From RGIG1902 sp034926865 (GTDB lineage: Bacteria; Bacillota; Clostridia; Oscillospirales; Butyricicoccaceae): a stretch of 64,000 nucleotides of DNA. The notes under the pieces were generated by a model. That model was not told the origin of the DNA, made no database searches, and saw only the letters and a list, made by a program, of their open reading frames with translations. Position numbers and translations under genes: made by a program. The first letter of the stretch is position 1. Every line of letters starts with the position of its first letter. Of this stretch, positions 51,438-61,500 are shown piece by piece. The stretch is taken from assembly GCA_034926865.1 (NCBI GenBank), contig JAYFQP010000016.1, positions 14,370 to 78,369 of the forward strand, written 5' to 3'.

Positions 51438-52379
51438 TCAGCTTTCCAGCGGTACGGGAACCGAGGCTATGATCTTTTCAATGTATTTAACCGAGTCAGC
51501 CGAGGAGAGGCTTGAGCCGCTGACGATCCTGTGTGCCAGAACGTAGGGAGCGACCTTTTTTACGTCTTCGGGCAGCACAAAGTCTCGCCCGGCAAAGGCT
51601 GCAGTAACTTGAGCCGCCTTGTAAAGAGCGATCGCGCCGCGGGTGGAAACCCCGGTTACGAAGGAGCTTTCACGCCTTGTGCCCTCTATAAGATCCATCA
51701 TGTATCCTGAGACGGATGGGTGCACCGTCACATTTTTGAAATTTTCTTTGAGATAGGCCGTTTCTTCTGCCGTTACGGCAGGCTCGAGAGCGGAAATGAT
51801 GTCGGAGGTGTTTTCACGGCACATAACCGAAAGCTCTTGCTCCCTTGTCATATACCCGAGCTTTAGCCGCATGAAGAAGCGGTCGGTCTGTGCTTCGGGC
51901 AGGGGAAAAGTGCCGTAAGATTCTATGGGATTCTGGGTAGCCATAACCATAAAAGGTTCCGAAAGCTCCATAGTCACGCCGTCTACCGATATCTGTTTTT
52001 CTTCCATGGCCTCAAGAAGGCTTGATTGGGTTCTCGGGGTTGCCCTGTTTATTTCGTCGGCAAGGATAATGTTTGAGAAAAGGGGGCCGCGGCGGAACTC
52101 AAACTGCCCCGTGTGCTGGTTATAGAAGTTGATGCCCGTCAGGTCCGAGGGCAAAAGGTCAGGTGTGAACTGTATGCGCTTAAAGGCGCTGCCTATGGTT
52201 TTTGCAAAAGCTCTTAAAAGCATTGTTTTGCCTGTTCCGGGGACATCTTCCAAAAGAACATGTCCCGAGCATATAAAGCATGTGATGACAAGCTCGATGG
52301 CATCGTCTTTGCCCACGATGGCCTTTCGGCAGCTTGACACTATTTTGTCTCTGTACCGGGTGAAATTCGTGACGTCCAA
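51438..52379 (-). CDS. MoxR family AAA+ ATPase
   Basis: About 313 residues. Walker A EDVPGTGKTMLLRAFA, Walker B NIILADEINRATPRTQSSLLEAMEE, sensor 1 MVMATQNPIESYG, arginine finger region DRFFMRLKLGY and a lid domain (STRGAIALYKAAQ). A chaperone-like ATPase for its DUF58 partner. I prefer a TTG at 52379, nine bases after AAGGTGG, over a GTG at 52391 that overlaps that ribosome site. First gene of a four-gene minus-strand run. Confidence 0.9.
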   Translation of the reverse strand: MDVTNFTRYRDKIVSSCRKAIVGKDDAIELVITCFICSGHVLLEDVPGTGKTMLLRAFAKTIGSAFKRIQFTPDLLPSDLTGINFYNQHTGQFEFRRGPLFSNIILADEINRATPRTQSSLLEAMEEKQISVDGVTMELSEPFMVMATQNPIESYGTFPLPEAQTDRFFMRLKLGYMTREQELSVMCRENTSDIISALEPAVTAEETAYLKENFKNVTVHPSVSGYMMDLIEGTRRESSFVTGVSTRGAIALYKAAQVTAAFAGRDFVLPEDVKKVAPYVLAHRIVSGSSLSSADSVKYIEKIIASVPVPLES

Positions 52380-52460
52380 AAAAGATACCACCTTTTCGAT
52401 TGTTTATTTATATATTGGAAATAATATTCGGGAGGGCTGTAAAAGCCGCTATATCGACAA

Positions 52461-52492
52461 ATGGCGGTTTTACATTAACGTAAAACCGCCAT
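52461..52492 (-). terminator. Hairpin after the ferredoxin gene
   Basis: ATGGCGGTTTTAC / GTAAAACCGCCAT, 13-bp perfect stem, 6-nt loop. Weak T tract. It separates the ferredoxin gene from the MoxR operon. Confidence 0.6.
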
Positions 52493-52520
52493 GCCTATTT
52501 TTAAAAGTCCGACAAACCGA

Positions 52521-52691
52521 TTATTCCTCGGAAATAGCCTCAACAGGACACTGAGCCGCGCAAGCACCGCAGGAAATGCAGGCGTCAGCATTGATTTCAT
52601 ACTTGCCGCCCTTATCTTCAATACATCCGACGGGGCACTGAGCCGCACAGGCGCCACAGGCTACGCAGGCATCACTGATTTTATATGCCAT
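52521..52691 (-). CDS. 2[4Fe-4S] ferredoxin
   Basis: 56 residues, the classic clostridial ferredoxin size. Two cluster motifs: CVACGACAAQCP and CISCGACAAQCP, the first followed by an extra Cys (VGCIED). It carries low-potential electrons, most likely to and from pyruvate:ferredoxin oxidoreductase, whose gene is also in this window. AGGAGG lies before the ATG. It stands alone with its own promoter. Confidence 0.97.
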   Translation of the reverse strand: MAYKISDACVACGACAAQCPVGCIEDKGGKYEINADACISCGACAAQCPVEAISEE

Positions 52692-52726
52692 TATTATGTA
52701 CCTCCTATATTTAGATTACATCCTAT

Positions 52727-52754
52727 ATTTTATCATGAAAAATTAAAATTGCAA
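52727..52754 (-). promoter_or_regulatory. Candidate promoter for ferredoxin
   Basis: Minus-strand TTGCAA (52749-52754), 16 nt, TAAAAT (52727-52732). Confidence 0.5.
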
Positions 52755-52772
52755 TCTTAAAAAACAAATATA

Positions 52773-52799
52773 TTGATCGTTTTTTGTGAACAATATTAT
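52773..52799 (+). promoter_or_regulatory. Candidate promoter for the small ORF-Clp operon
   Basis: TTGATC (52773-52778), 15 nt, TATTAT (52794-52799). No CtsR-type repeat was found next to it. Confidence 0.4.
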
Positions 52800-52822
52800 C
52801 AAAAGCCAAGGGAGGTAAAGAG

Positions 52823-52927
52823 ATGAAAACTCTTAAGCCGTTCGGCAATGATATTCAGATGTCTGCCGAGCACGAGAACCGGTTTACCGGGGCAGTAAAA
52901 GCGAAAAAAGACAAGGAGGAGGGCTGA
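52823..52927 (+). CDS. 34-residue protein upstream of the Clp ATPase
   Basis: Short frame starting MKTLKPFGNDIQMSAEHE and ending KKDKEEG, hydrophilic. GGGAGG lies seven bases before the ATG, and the stop overlaps the Clp start as ATGA, the mark of coupled translation. No family was recognised. It may be an adaptor or regulator of the ATPase, or simply a leader peptide. Confidence 0.65.
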   Translation: MKTLKPFGNDIQMSAEHENRFTGAVKAKKDKEEG

Positions 52928-55116
52928 TGGCAGAAGGAGTGTTCACGCCTGAATCACAAAGGGTATTGATAGCGGCGTTTACGGCGGCCAGAGGCTTTGC
53001 CCATAGCTGCCTGTGCTCTGAGCATCTTCTTCTGGGGCTTTGCTCGCAAAGTGAAGGAGTATCTTTGGATGTTCTTGAGGGCCAGGGTATAACGCGAGAG
53101 GTCATAGAGCGGGAAATACTCGCTTCATGCGGAAGAGGCGTACGCGGAACCTATACCGCAGAAGTCAGCCGTGAAGCAGCCGAAGTGCTGGAGGATGCCG
53201 CAAAGATGGCGGCATTTTCCGAGAACGGAAGAATCAGCCCAGACCACATGCTGCTGGCCATGCTTAGAAATGCACGCTGTGGGGCATACAGGCTTATACG
53301 AGAGCTGGGAGCCGACACCTCCATTATGGCATCTATGCTGGCAAGACCATCAAAGCAGCCCGGGCCGAGAAAGCCGAGAACCAGAGAGCCTAAGCTGCTT
53401 TTGCAATACGGCTGCGATATGACCCAAAAGGCATCCAGAGGAGAATATGATAGGCTTGTCGGCAGGGAGAAAGAGCTTGAGAGAGTGACGAGAGTTTTGT
53501 GCCGCAGGCGTAAGGCAAACCCTGTGTTGCTCGGCGAAGCGGGCGTTGGCAAGACAGCCATAGCCGAGGGCATGGCAGCGCTTATAACGACAGGCAAGGT
53601 TCCCCCGCCGCTCAAGGGTACGCGGCTGTTTTCAATAGACATGGCAACCATTGTTTCCGGCACCAAGTACAGAGGAGAATTTGAGGACAAGATAAGGGCT
53701 GTGATCGACGAGGCCAGCTCCTGCGGAGATATAATACTGTTTATCGACGAACTGCACACCGTGGCCGGGGCCGGAGCGGCAGAAGGGGCCATCGATGCGG
53801 GCAATATTTTAAAGCCGGCGCTTGCGAGAGGGAACCTCAGAATATTGGGGGCGACAACGCCGGCGGAATACAGAAAATATATCGCCAAGGACGCCGCCCT
53901 CGAGCGGCGTTTTCAGCCGATAGATATCGGAGAACCCGACAGGGAGGCGACGCTTGCCATTTTGCGCTCATCTGCCGCCCTTTGCCGGAGGTATTACGGG
54001 GTGGAGGCCGGGGAGGATATGCTTTTACGAATCGAGCTGATGTGCCGCAGGTTCCTTCCTCAGCGGTATTTCCCCGATAAGGCCATTGACGTTTTGGAGG
54101 AGGCCTCGGCGCTTGCGCTTACCGAGGGAGACCGCAGGCTTGACGGGTCGCATATAAAAAGGGTAGTGTCTCAGATGAGCGGGCTGAACGCTGTGACAGA
54201 TGAGCGCGGGATAGTGCCAAAAGCCCTTGAGCTCAAGCTTAAAAGCCAGATCATGGGGCAGGACAAGGCGATAGAGACCGCGGTTTCTACGGTGGCCTCG
54301 GCGCTGGCCTTTCCCGGAGGGAAAAGCCGCCCTCAGGGGGTAATGCTCTTCTGCGGCCCCAGTGGAATAGGCAAGACGATGCTGGCTAAAAAGCTTGCTG
54401 AGAATATCTTCGGCGACGAAAAGTCTCTTGTAAGATTTGATATGAGCGAATACAGAGAGCCACACAGCGTTTCAAGGCTTATAGGAGCGCCGCCGGGATA
54501 TCTGGGATATGGCACGGGCGGGCTTTTGACAGAGGCGGTGCAGCGAAAGCCGTTTTCTGTTCTTTTGTTCGACGAGATAGAAAAAGCTCATTTTGAAGTT
54601 TTAAATCTCCTGCTTCAGCTTCTTGAGGACGGCGTTTTGACCGATAGCGAGGGTGTCAAAGCCGATTTCAAAAGCGCCATAATCATAATGACGTCAAATA
54701 TAGGCTTCAGCGGTATTACGGGACGAAAGGTAGGTTTTGGCGGAGAGGGCAGGGGCGACGATTTGAAAAGAGCGCTTTCGCAGAGCTTTTCTCCCGAGCT
54801 TCTGGGAAGGATCGACAAGGTTGTCTTGTTTGAGCCGCTTGATGCAGAATGCCTTGAAAAAATAGCGGTGCTTGGGCTTGAAGACTTCGCATCCCGGCTT
54901 TCGGAGGAGGGAATGACCCTTGAATGGGACAAAGAGGTGCCGGCTTTGATATCCGCAGGGGCAAAGGACGGAAGAGATGTCCGTTCGGCCGTTTCGGATA
55001 TGGTGGAACAGCCGCTGGCACTTATGTGCCTCAATAACGGAAGGCCGCATGCTGTTCGGCTGACAGAGGGCAAGGGCATGGTATGCTTTACCTTTGACGG
55101 CGCGGCAGTTTGCTGA
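52927..55116 (+). CDS. clpC: Clp family AAA+ ATPase (ClpC/ClpA-like)
   Basis: 729 residues, two AAA modules. N-terminal Clp_N repeats (FTPESQRVLIAAFTAARGFAHS; VSREAAEVLEDAAKMAAFSE), D1 with GEAGVGKTA (about 200) and LFIDELHT, D2 with GPSGIGKTM and LLFDEIEK, then the lid. The M-domain of ClpC (about 50 residues within D1) is missing: DVLEEASALALTEGDRRLDGSHIKRV runs straight to D2, so the protein is ClpA-like in layout. A VGF tripeptide (GRKVGFGG) in D2 fits the ClpP-docking loop. It unfolds proteins for ClpP. Confidence 0.87.
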   Translation: MAEGVFTPESQRVLIAAFTAARGFAHSCLCSEHLLLGLCSQSEGVSLDVLEGQGITREVIEREILASCGRGVRGTYTAEVSREAAEVLEDAAKMAAFSENGRISPDHMLLAMLRNARCGAYRLIRELGADTSIMASMLARPSKQPGPRKPRTREPKLLLQYGCDMTQKASRGEYDRLVGREKELERVTRVLCRRRKANPVLLGEAGVGKTAIAEGMAALITTGKVPPPLKGTRLFSIDMATIVSGTKYRGEFEDKIRAVIDEASSCGDIILFIDELHTVAGAGAAEGAIDAGNILKPALARGNLRILGATTPAEYRKYIAKDAALERRFQPIDIGEPDREATLAILRSSAALCRRYYGVEAGEDMLLRIELMCRRFLPQRYFPDKAIDVLEEASALALTEGDRRLDGSHIKRVVSQMSGLNAVTDERGIVPKALELKLKSQIMGQDKAIETAVSTVASALAFPGGKSRPQGVMLFCGPSGIGKTMLAKKLAENIFGDEKSLVRFDMSEYREPHSVSRLIGAPPGYLGYGTGGLLTEAVQRKPFSVLLFDEIEKAHFEVLNLLLQLLEDGVLTDSEGVKADFKSAIIIMTSNIGFSGITGRKVGFGGEGRGDDLKRALSQSFSPELLGRIDKVVLFEPLDAECLEKIAVLGLEDFASRLSEEGMTLEWDKEVPALISAGAKDGRDVRSAVSDMVEQPLALMCLNNGRPHAVRLTEGKGMVCFTFDGAAVC

Positions 55117-55125
55117 ATATAAAAG

Positions 55126-55153
55126 AGGCCGTCCCTTTATGAAGGGACGGCCT
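55126..55153. terminator. Bidirectional terminator between Clp and antiporter genes
   Basis: AGGCCGTCCCTT / AAGGGACGGCCT, 12-bp perfect stem with TATG loop; T-rich on the minus strand. Confidence 0.82.
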
Positions 55154-55218
55154 TAATACATAAAATGTTTTTATCTGATAGCCTACGCTCAGCCGCTTTT
55201 GCTGAAGCATCCCCAAAC

Positions 55219-56403
55219 TCAGGCATTATCACGCGTCAGCAGCTTTTCATATGTCATGTCGACACCTATTGCACCGATTGGGGCTGTGATCATAATCGCC
55301 ATTACGGCAACGGCCAAAATTGTGTTGCCGGCAGGAATGCCCATCGCCAACGGGATACCCCCTATGGCGGCTTGAACCGTTGCTTTGGGAAGATAGGCTA
55401 TCGAGGCAAAAAGCCGCTCTTTTTTGTTAAGAGGTGTCTTGAGCAGGCAAAGCAAAACACCTGTAATGCGAAATAAAAGCGCCAGAGCTATAAGGGATAC
55501 CGCCATTATTCCCGCGTTTCCTATATAGCGAATGTCAACTGCCGCGCCGACAAGAACAAACAGCATAAGCTCGGCAGCCACCCAGATTTTTGAGTATTTG
55601 CCCGATATGCGCTTTGCCAAAACCTCATATTTTTTAAGGATAGTTCCGCCCAGTGACATAACGGCAAGCAATCCAGATACAGGCACATAGCTTTTTACGG
55701 CTGTTTCAAGGGATACAAAGAGGAAAGACGCCCCCAGCAGCAAAAGAATCTTTATGGTGTCTCGCATGTGTATTATCTTAAACAGCCATACGGCCGCAAG
55801 CCCTGTAAGAAAACCGAGGGCAAGGCCAAGGGCGATAGATACAGGGATTTTTGCAAGGCCTGCAAAATCAAAGCTTTTGCCCTGATACATGCCTGTAAAA
55901 GAGGTGAAAAGTATTATTACATAAATATCGTCGACAGACGCCCCGGCCATGATAAGCTGCGGTATGCTTTTCTTTTTGCCATATCCGCCTTCCATAAGCC
56001 TGAGCATCCGGGGAACAACCACCGCCGGGGAAACAGCCGCCAGAACCGAGCCCATGATGGCGGCCTCAAGATATGATACCCCGAGAAAAAGTGGAGCGAA
56101 TATTACGACGGCGGCCAGTTCAAAGGTGGCGGGGATGAAACACATCATAATAGCGGGGCGGCCGACCTTTTTCAGGTCATTTAGGTCGAGCGCGAGCCCT
56201 GCCCTTATCAGTATCACGATAAGGGCTATCTCCCTGAGGTCCGGGGAGATCTGAAGCAGAGAAGTGTCTATCAGATCGAGCACATGAGGCCCCAGAAGCA
56301 CACCCGTCAGCATCATGCCGAGCAGCGAGGGCAGCTTCAATTTTTTCATAAGGCCCCCGAAAGCAAAGCCGCAGAAGAGGATAAGGGATAAACTAAGTAA
56401 CAT
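55219..56403 (-). CDS. Cation:proton antiporter (CPA family)
   Basis: 394 residues, 11-12 membrane segments. LPSLLGMMLTGVLLGPHVLD, RAGLALDLNDLKK, SVLAAVSPAVVVPRM and IMAGASVDDIYVI match monovalent cation:proton antiporters. I prefer the ATG at 56403 (GGGAGG seven bases upstream) to an upstream in-frame start without one. No regulatory RCK domain is attached. Ion preference (Na+ or K+) is unknown. Confidence 0.85.
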   Translation of the reverse strand: MLLSLSLILFCGFAFGGLMKKLKLPSLLGMMLTGVLLGPHVLDLIDTSLLQISPDLREIALIVILIRAGLALDLNDLKKVGRPAIMMCFIPATFELAAVVIFAPLFLGVSYLEAAIMGSVLAAVSPAVVVPRMLRLMEGGYGKKKSIPQLIMAGASVDDIYVIILFTSFTGMYQGKSFDFAGLAKIPVSIALGLALGFLTGLAAVWLFKIIHMRDTIKILLLLGASFLFVSLETAVKSYVPVSGLLAVMSLGGTILKKYEVLAKRISGKYSKIWVAAELMLFVLVGAAVDIRYIGNAGIMAVSLIALALLFRITGVLLCLLKTPLNKKERLFASIAYLPKATVQAAIGGIPLAMGIPAGNTILAVAVMAIMITAPIGAIGVDMTYEKLLTRDNA

Positions 56404-56642
56404 ATAAAACCTCCCTGTCCGCAAAAAAAGAGCCAATGATTCTGCGAACAAAAAATTCACAGAAGTCATCAGCTGTATAAGCGGTTCGGAACAGACTCAA
56501 GCCGTGTTCACCGGGAGAACTTCATTCCCGTAACAAGTCATAAGTATAGCACTCGGCAATCTTTGGCGCAAGACCCTTGAGAATATTTTTGTTATCAGGT
56601 TTAGAAGTTTTTTAAGTCTCCCTAATAATAGAATTTGATGTG

Positions 56643-56667
56643 AAAAGCGCCCCTGATGGGGCGCTTT
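56643..56667 (-). terminator. Terminator after yifB
   Basis: AAAGCGCCCC / GGGGCGCTTT with TGAT loop and TTTT on the minus strand, 8 nt after the yifB stop. Confidence 0.9.
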
Positions 56668-56675
56668 GAAGTGAC

Positions 56676-58202
56676 TCAGAAATTATAATAGGTGCTTCTG
56701 TCAAGACTGCGAAGCTGTATCGCCTCAGCTATGTGTCTTATGCCGATCTCGTCTTTGCCGTCAAGGTCCGCTATGGTGCGGCTAAGCCTTAAAACTTTGT
56801 CGTGTGAGCGCGCCGTAAGCCCCAATGCCGAGAAGGCCGAACGGAGCATGTCCCGCGCGTCATGCGACGGAGAGCAGAAGCGTGACATCAGCGAGGGGGG
56901 AAGCTGGGCGTTGCAGCTTATGCCAAGGCCTTTGTAGCGTTCAAGCTGGATGGCCCTTGCGGCTGTTACGCGCTTGAGTATCTCGGAGGAGCTTTCTTCG
57001 TCGCTTCGTCTCTCAAGGCTTTCATAGTCGACTGCGGGGACGCTGACATGTATATCGATCCTGTCCATCAGCGGGCCGGACACCCTTGACATATACTGCC
57101 GCACCGAGCTTTCAGAGCAGGTGCATTTGCCGCCGGGCTGGCCATAGTATCCGCATCTGCAGGGATTCATCGCACAGACCAGCATTATACGGCTTGGGTA
57201 GCTCTGGCTGCCGGAGGCCCTTGATATAGTGATCTTTCCGTCTTCAAGCGGCTGGCGAAGGGCCTCGAGAGTGTCTTTTGAAAACTCCGGCAGCTCATCG
57301 AGAAATAAAACTCCGTTATGGGCAAGCGATATCTCACCCGGCTTCGGTATGCGTCCGCCTCCTGCCATTCCTACTGACGATACGGTATGATGAGGCGAGC
57401 GGAATGGGCGGCAAGTTACCATGGGGTTTTTAGGGCTTAGAAGGCCGGCCACGGAATAGATTTTTGTGGTTTCAAGTGCTTCCTCAGACGTTATGTCTGG
57501 AAGTATTGACGGCAGGCTTTTGGCCATCATGCTCTTGCCCGAACCGGGAGGGCCGATCAGCAGAATATTATGCCCCCCGGCCGCAGCGATTTCCATTGCC
57601 CTTTTAACACTTTTCTGCCCCATGACATGGCAAAAATCGGGGTAGCTGCCCCTTGAGGGGGTGAAGACCGATGGGGGAAGCGGCTTTATGAGATGTTCGC
57701 CTCTGAGGTGTGCGATGAGCTCCCTTACATTTTTGACGGGATATATGCTGACCCCTTCGACATGGGCGGCCTCGGCCGAGTTGTCAAAGGGAAGATATAT
57801 ATTTTTCATGCCTGAGCCTGCGGCAGCCAGCACCATGGGCAGCACGCCCGATACCGGGCGGACCTCTCCGGTAAGGGAAAGTTCACCCAAGAAGCAGCTG
57901 CCCTTTGGGGGAAGATCAGCCTGGCCCGAGCAGGCCATTATTCCCATAAGTATCGCAAGGTCATAAACAGGCCCTTCCTTTTTGAGATCTGCCGGGGCAA
58001 GGTTGACTGTTATGCGGCGGAAGGGATAATCAAAGCCGCTGTTTTTCATGGCGGCACGCACTCTGTCCTGCGCCTTTTTTACCGATGCGTCGGGCAGGCC
58101 AACTATATCAAAGCGGGCAAGGCCGGGAGAAAGGTCGCACTCGCATACGACAGAGCGGCCCTCTATGCCAAGTATGCCCGATGTATTTATCTTGACAACC
58201 AT
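56676..58202 (-). CDS. yifB: YifB/ComM family AAA ATPase (Mg-chelatase-like)
   Basis: 508 residues. An N-terminal Lon-like fold (GIEGRSVVCECDLSPGLARFDIVGLPD...VNLAPADLKKEGPVYDLAILMG), the AAA core with GPPGSGKSMMAKSLP (Walker A) and VLFLDELPEF (Walker B), MNPCRCGYYGQPGGKC zinc-like cysteines, and a C-terminal Mg_chelatase_C region (ALGLTARSHDKVLRLSRTIADL). The ATG at 58202 follows GAGGTG. ComM relatives are branch-migration helicases acting in natural transformation, so a role in recombination of incoming DNA is possible. Confidence 0.93.
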   Translation of the reverse strand: MVVKINTSGILGIEGRSVVCECDLSPGLARFDIVGLPDASVKKAQDRVRAAMKNSGFDYPFRRITVNLAPADLKKEGPVYDLAILMGIMACSGQADLPPKGSCFLGELSLTGEVRPVSGVLPMVLAAAGSGMKNIYLPFDNSAEAAHVEGVSIYPVKNVRELIAHLRGEHLIKPLPPSVFTPSRGSYPDFCHVMGQKSVKRAMEIAAAGGHNILLIGPPGSGKSMMAKSLPSILPDITSEEALETTKIYSVAGLLSPKNPMVTCRPFRSPHHTVSSVGMAGGGRIPKPGEISLAHNGVLFLDELPEFSKDTLEALRQPLEDGKITISRASGSQSYPSRIMLVCAMNPCRCGYYGQPGGKCTCSESSVRQYMSRVSGPLMDRIDIHVSVPAVDYESLERRSDEESSSEILKRVTAARAIQLERYKGLGISCNAQLPPSLMSRFCSPSHDARDMLRSAFSALGLTARSHDKVLRLSRTIADLDGKDEIGIRHIAEAIQLRSLDRSTYYNF

Positions 58203-58230
58203 CAAAACACCTCGCTTGCAATATGATCTT

Positions 58231-58259
58231 ATCATACTATAAACATTACATTTTTACAA
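58231..58259 (-). promoter_or_regulatory. Promoter for yifB
   Basis: Minus-strand TTGTAA (58254-58259), 17 nt, TATGAT (58231-58236), about 30 nt before the start codon. Confidence 0.62.
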
Positions 58260-58482
58260 AGAAATATTTGGAAAGAAACAAAGAAGCGGAACACAAGGCC
58301 GATAGGAAAGCACATACATTACTTTTGCCCTTGTGTATGAGGCAGGCGCGAAGCCAAAACTTGTTCGAATGCAGTGCCTGTGTGATGGCAAAATATTTCG
58401 TAATGTATTCATTTTGAGCAAATAAAAACCGAAATCAGCACAAAGTTATTCGAATTTTCATACTCTTTTATCTTTGAAAACG

Positions 58483-58512
58483 GTTTACATTATCGGTAAA
58501 CTTTGATAGAAT
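58483..58512 (+). promoter_or_regulatory. Promoter and inverted repeat upstream of nifJ
   Basis: TTTACA (58484-58489), 17 nt, TAGAAT (58507-58512). GTTTAC (58483-58488) and GTAAAC (58496-58501) form an inverted repeat over the -35 and spacer, a possible operator. The 220 nt before it show nothing else. Confidence 0.65.
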
Positions 58513-58575
58513 ATCTATGGTTTAGGGTTATATCAATAATTGACCATATAATTTTGAAGGAGGAACAATCCACTC

Positions 58576-61500
58576 ATGGCAAGAAAAATGAAAACTATGG
58601 ATGGTAATACGGCTGCCGCTCACGCTTCATATGCGTTTACCGACGTAGCCGCCATTTACCCCATCACGCCTTCATCTCCCATGGCTGACCTCACCGATCA
58701 GTGGGCTGCAAACGGCCTTAAGAACGTTTTCGGTCAGGAAGTCAAGGTAGTTGAAATGCAATCCGAGGGCGGCGCTGCCGGCGCTGTTCACGGCTCTCTG
58801 GCTGCCGGCGCTCTGACCACGACTTATACAGCCTCTCAGGGCCTGCTGCTCATGATACCCAATATGTATAAGATAGCGGGCGAGCTGCTTCCCTGTGTCA
58901 TACACTGCTCAGCAAGAGCCCTGGCATCTCATGCCTTGTCGATCTTTGGAGATCATCAGGACGTTATGGCCTGCCGTCAGACAGGTTTTGCTATGCTTGC
59001 TTCCACCAATCCTCAGGAAGCTATGGATCTTGGCGCTGTTGCCCACCTTGCGGCAATAAAGGGCAGAGTCCCCTTCCTGCATTTCTTTGATGGCTTCCGT
59101 ACCTCCCACGAGATCCAGAAGATCGAGACATGGGATTATGAAGACCTTAAGGAAATGGTCGATATGGATGCCGTACAGCGCTTCCGTGACAATGCTCTTA
59201 ATCCTGAGCATCCCGTACAGCGCGGCACAGCCCAGAATCCTGATATCTTCTTCCAGGCTAAGGAAGCCTCCAACCCCTATTATGAGAAGCTTCCCGCCAT
59301 TGTTGAGGAGTATATGGGTAAAGTTAACGCCAAGATCGGCACAGACTATGCCCTCTTCAATTATTACGGCGCAAATGATGCAACAGATGTTATCATAGCT
59401 ATGGGCTCCGTCAATGACACCATCGAAGAAGTCATCGACTATAAGCTGGCTCAGGGCGAAAAGGTCGGCCTTTTAAAGGTTCGCCTCTACCGCCCCTTCG
59501 TAGCTTCCAAGTTTGTCGCCGCTCTTCCCAAGACAGTTAAGAGAATAGCTGTTCTGGATCGCACAAAGGAACCCGGCTCACAGGGTGAACCTCTTTATCT
59601 TGACGTTGTCACAGCTCTTGCCACACAGGGAGTATCGGTTGACCTTATCGCCGGCGGACGTTACGGCCTTGGCAGCAAGGATACCCCTCCCTCAAGCATC
59701 TTTGCCGTGTATGACAACCTCACAAGCGCAAATCCCAAGAAGGATTTCACAGTCGGCATCAATGATGACGTCACAAATCTTTCTCTTGAAATCAAGGATT
59801 GCCCCGATACAGCTCCCGCAGGCACAGTCGCATGTAAATTCTGGGGCCTTGGCGGCGACGGCACAGTCGGAGCCAACAAGAACTCCATCAAGATCATCGG
59901 CGACCATACAAACAAATACGCTCAGGCTTATTTTGCTTATGACTCCAAGAAGACGGGCGGCATCACTGTTTCCCACCTTCGTTTCGGCGATAAGCCCATC
60001 AAGAGCCCTTATTATATCACCAAGGCTGATTTCGTAGCCTGCCATAACCCCTCCTATGTCGGCAAGTACGACATGGTTCAGGATGTCAAGAAGGGCGGCA
60101 CCTTCCTGCTCAACTGCCAGTGGAACATGGAAGAGATCGAGCATCATCTCCCCAACAAGATGAAGTCTTATATCGCCAAGAACAACATCGCTTTCTATAC
60201 AGTTAACGCTATTGACAAGGCAAGAGAGATCGGCATGGGCAAGCGCACCAACACGATCCTCCAGTCTGCTTTCTTTAAGCTGGCCAACATCATTGCTATT
60301 GATGAAGCTGTCGGATACATGAAGGAAGCCGCCAAGAAGTCATACGGCAAGAAGGGCGACGATATCGTCAACATGAACTACAAGGCTATTGACGCCGGCG
60401 TTGACGCTCTTGTTAAGATTGATGTTCCCGCCTCCTGGGCTGACCTTAAGGACGATACAAAGGCTCCTGAAGTTACCGGCAACAGGCCAGAGCTTGTTAA
60501 GTTCGTCAAGGAGATCCTTATCCCCGTATCCGCTCAGAAGGGCGACGACCTGCCTGTTTCTGCCTTTGTCGGCAGAGAAGACGGCACATTCCCCTCCGGC
60601 GGCGCGGCTTATGAGAAGCGCGGCGTAGCAGTTGACATTCCCCAGTGGATCCCCGAGAACTGCATCCAGTGCAACCAGTGCTCCATCGTATGCCCCCATG
60701 CTACCATCAGGCCTTACGCCATGGATGCCGGGGAAGTCAAGAATGCTCCTGCGGCGCTTAAGAGCGTAAAGATGATAGGCAAGGGCTGTGAGGAATATCA
60801 GTTTGCTATTACGATTTCTCCTCTCGACTGCATGGGCTGCGGCCTCTGCGCCAACGTCTGCCCCGCTCCCAAGGGCAAGGCTCTCGTCATGGTTCCCCAG
60901 GAAAGCCAGCTTGACCAGCAGGCTGTTTATGATTATGCCGTTGAGAACGTCACAAGAAAGCAGCTTCCCTTCGCTGAGAACACAGTCAAGGGCAGCCAGT
61001 TCAACGTTCCTCTTCTCGAGTACTCTGGCGCTTGCGCAGGCTGCGTAGAGACGGCTTATGCCCGCCTTGTCACACAGCTCTTCGGAGACAGAATGTATGT
61101 TGCCAACGCAACAGGCTGCTCCTCCATCTGGGGCGGTTCTGCTCCCGCAATGCCTTACACAGTCAACAAGGAAGGCAAGGGTCCAGCCTGGGCCAACTCC
61201 CTCTTTGAGGATAACGCAGAGTACGGTCTCGGCATGGCTGTAGCTGTAAAGCAGATGAGAAACCGCCTGAAGGATCAGCTTACAGAGCTGGCTGAGAAGG
61301 CCGATTCCTCAGAGCTTAAGGCTGCCTGCCAGAACTGGATCGACAACATGATGGATGCTAATAAGTGCAAGGAAGCTGTCAAGGTTCTGCTGCCTCTCAT
61401 CGAGAATGGCATGAAGAACGGCTGCGATCTTTGCAAGGCCATCTATGGCAATAAGGACTTCCTCAACAAGAAGACCGTCTGGATCTTCGGCGGCGACGGT

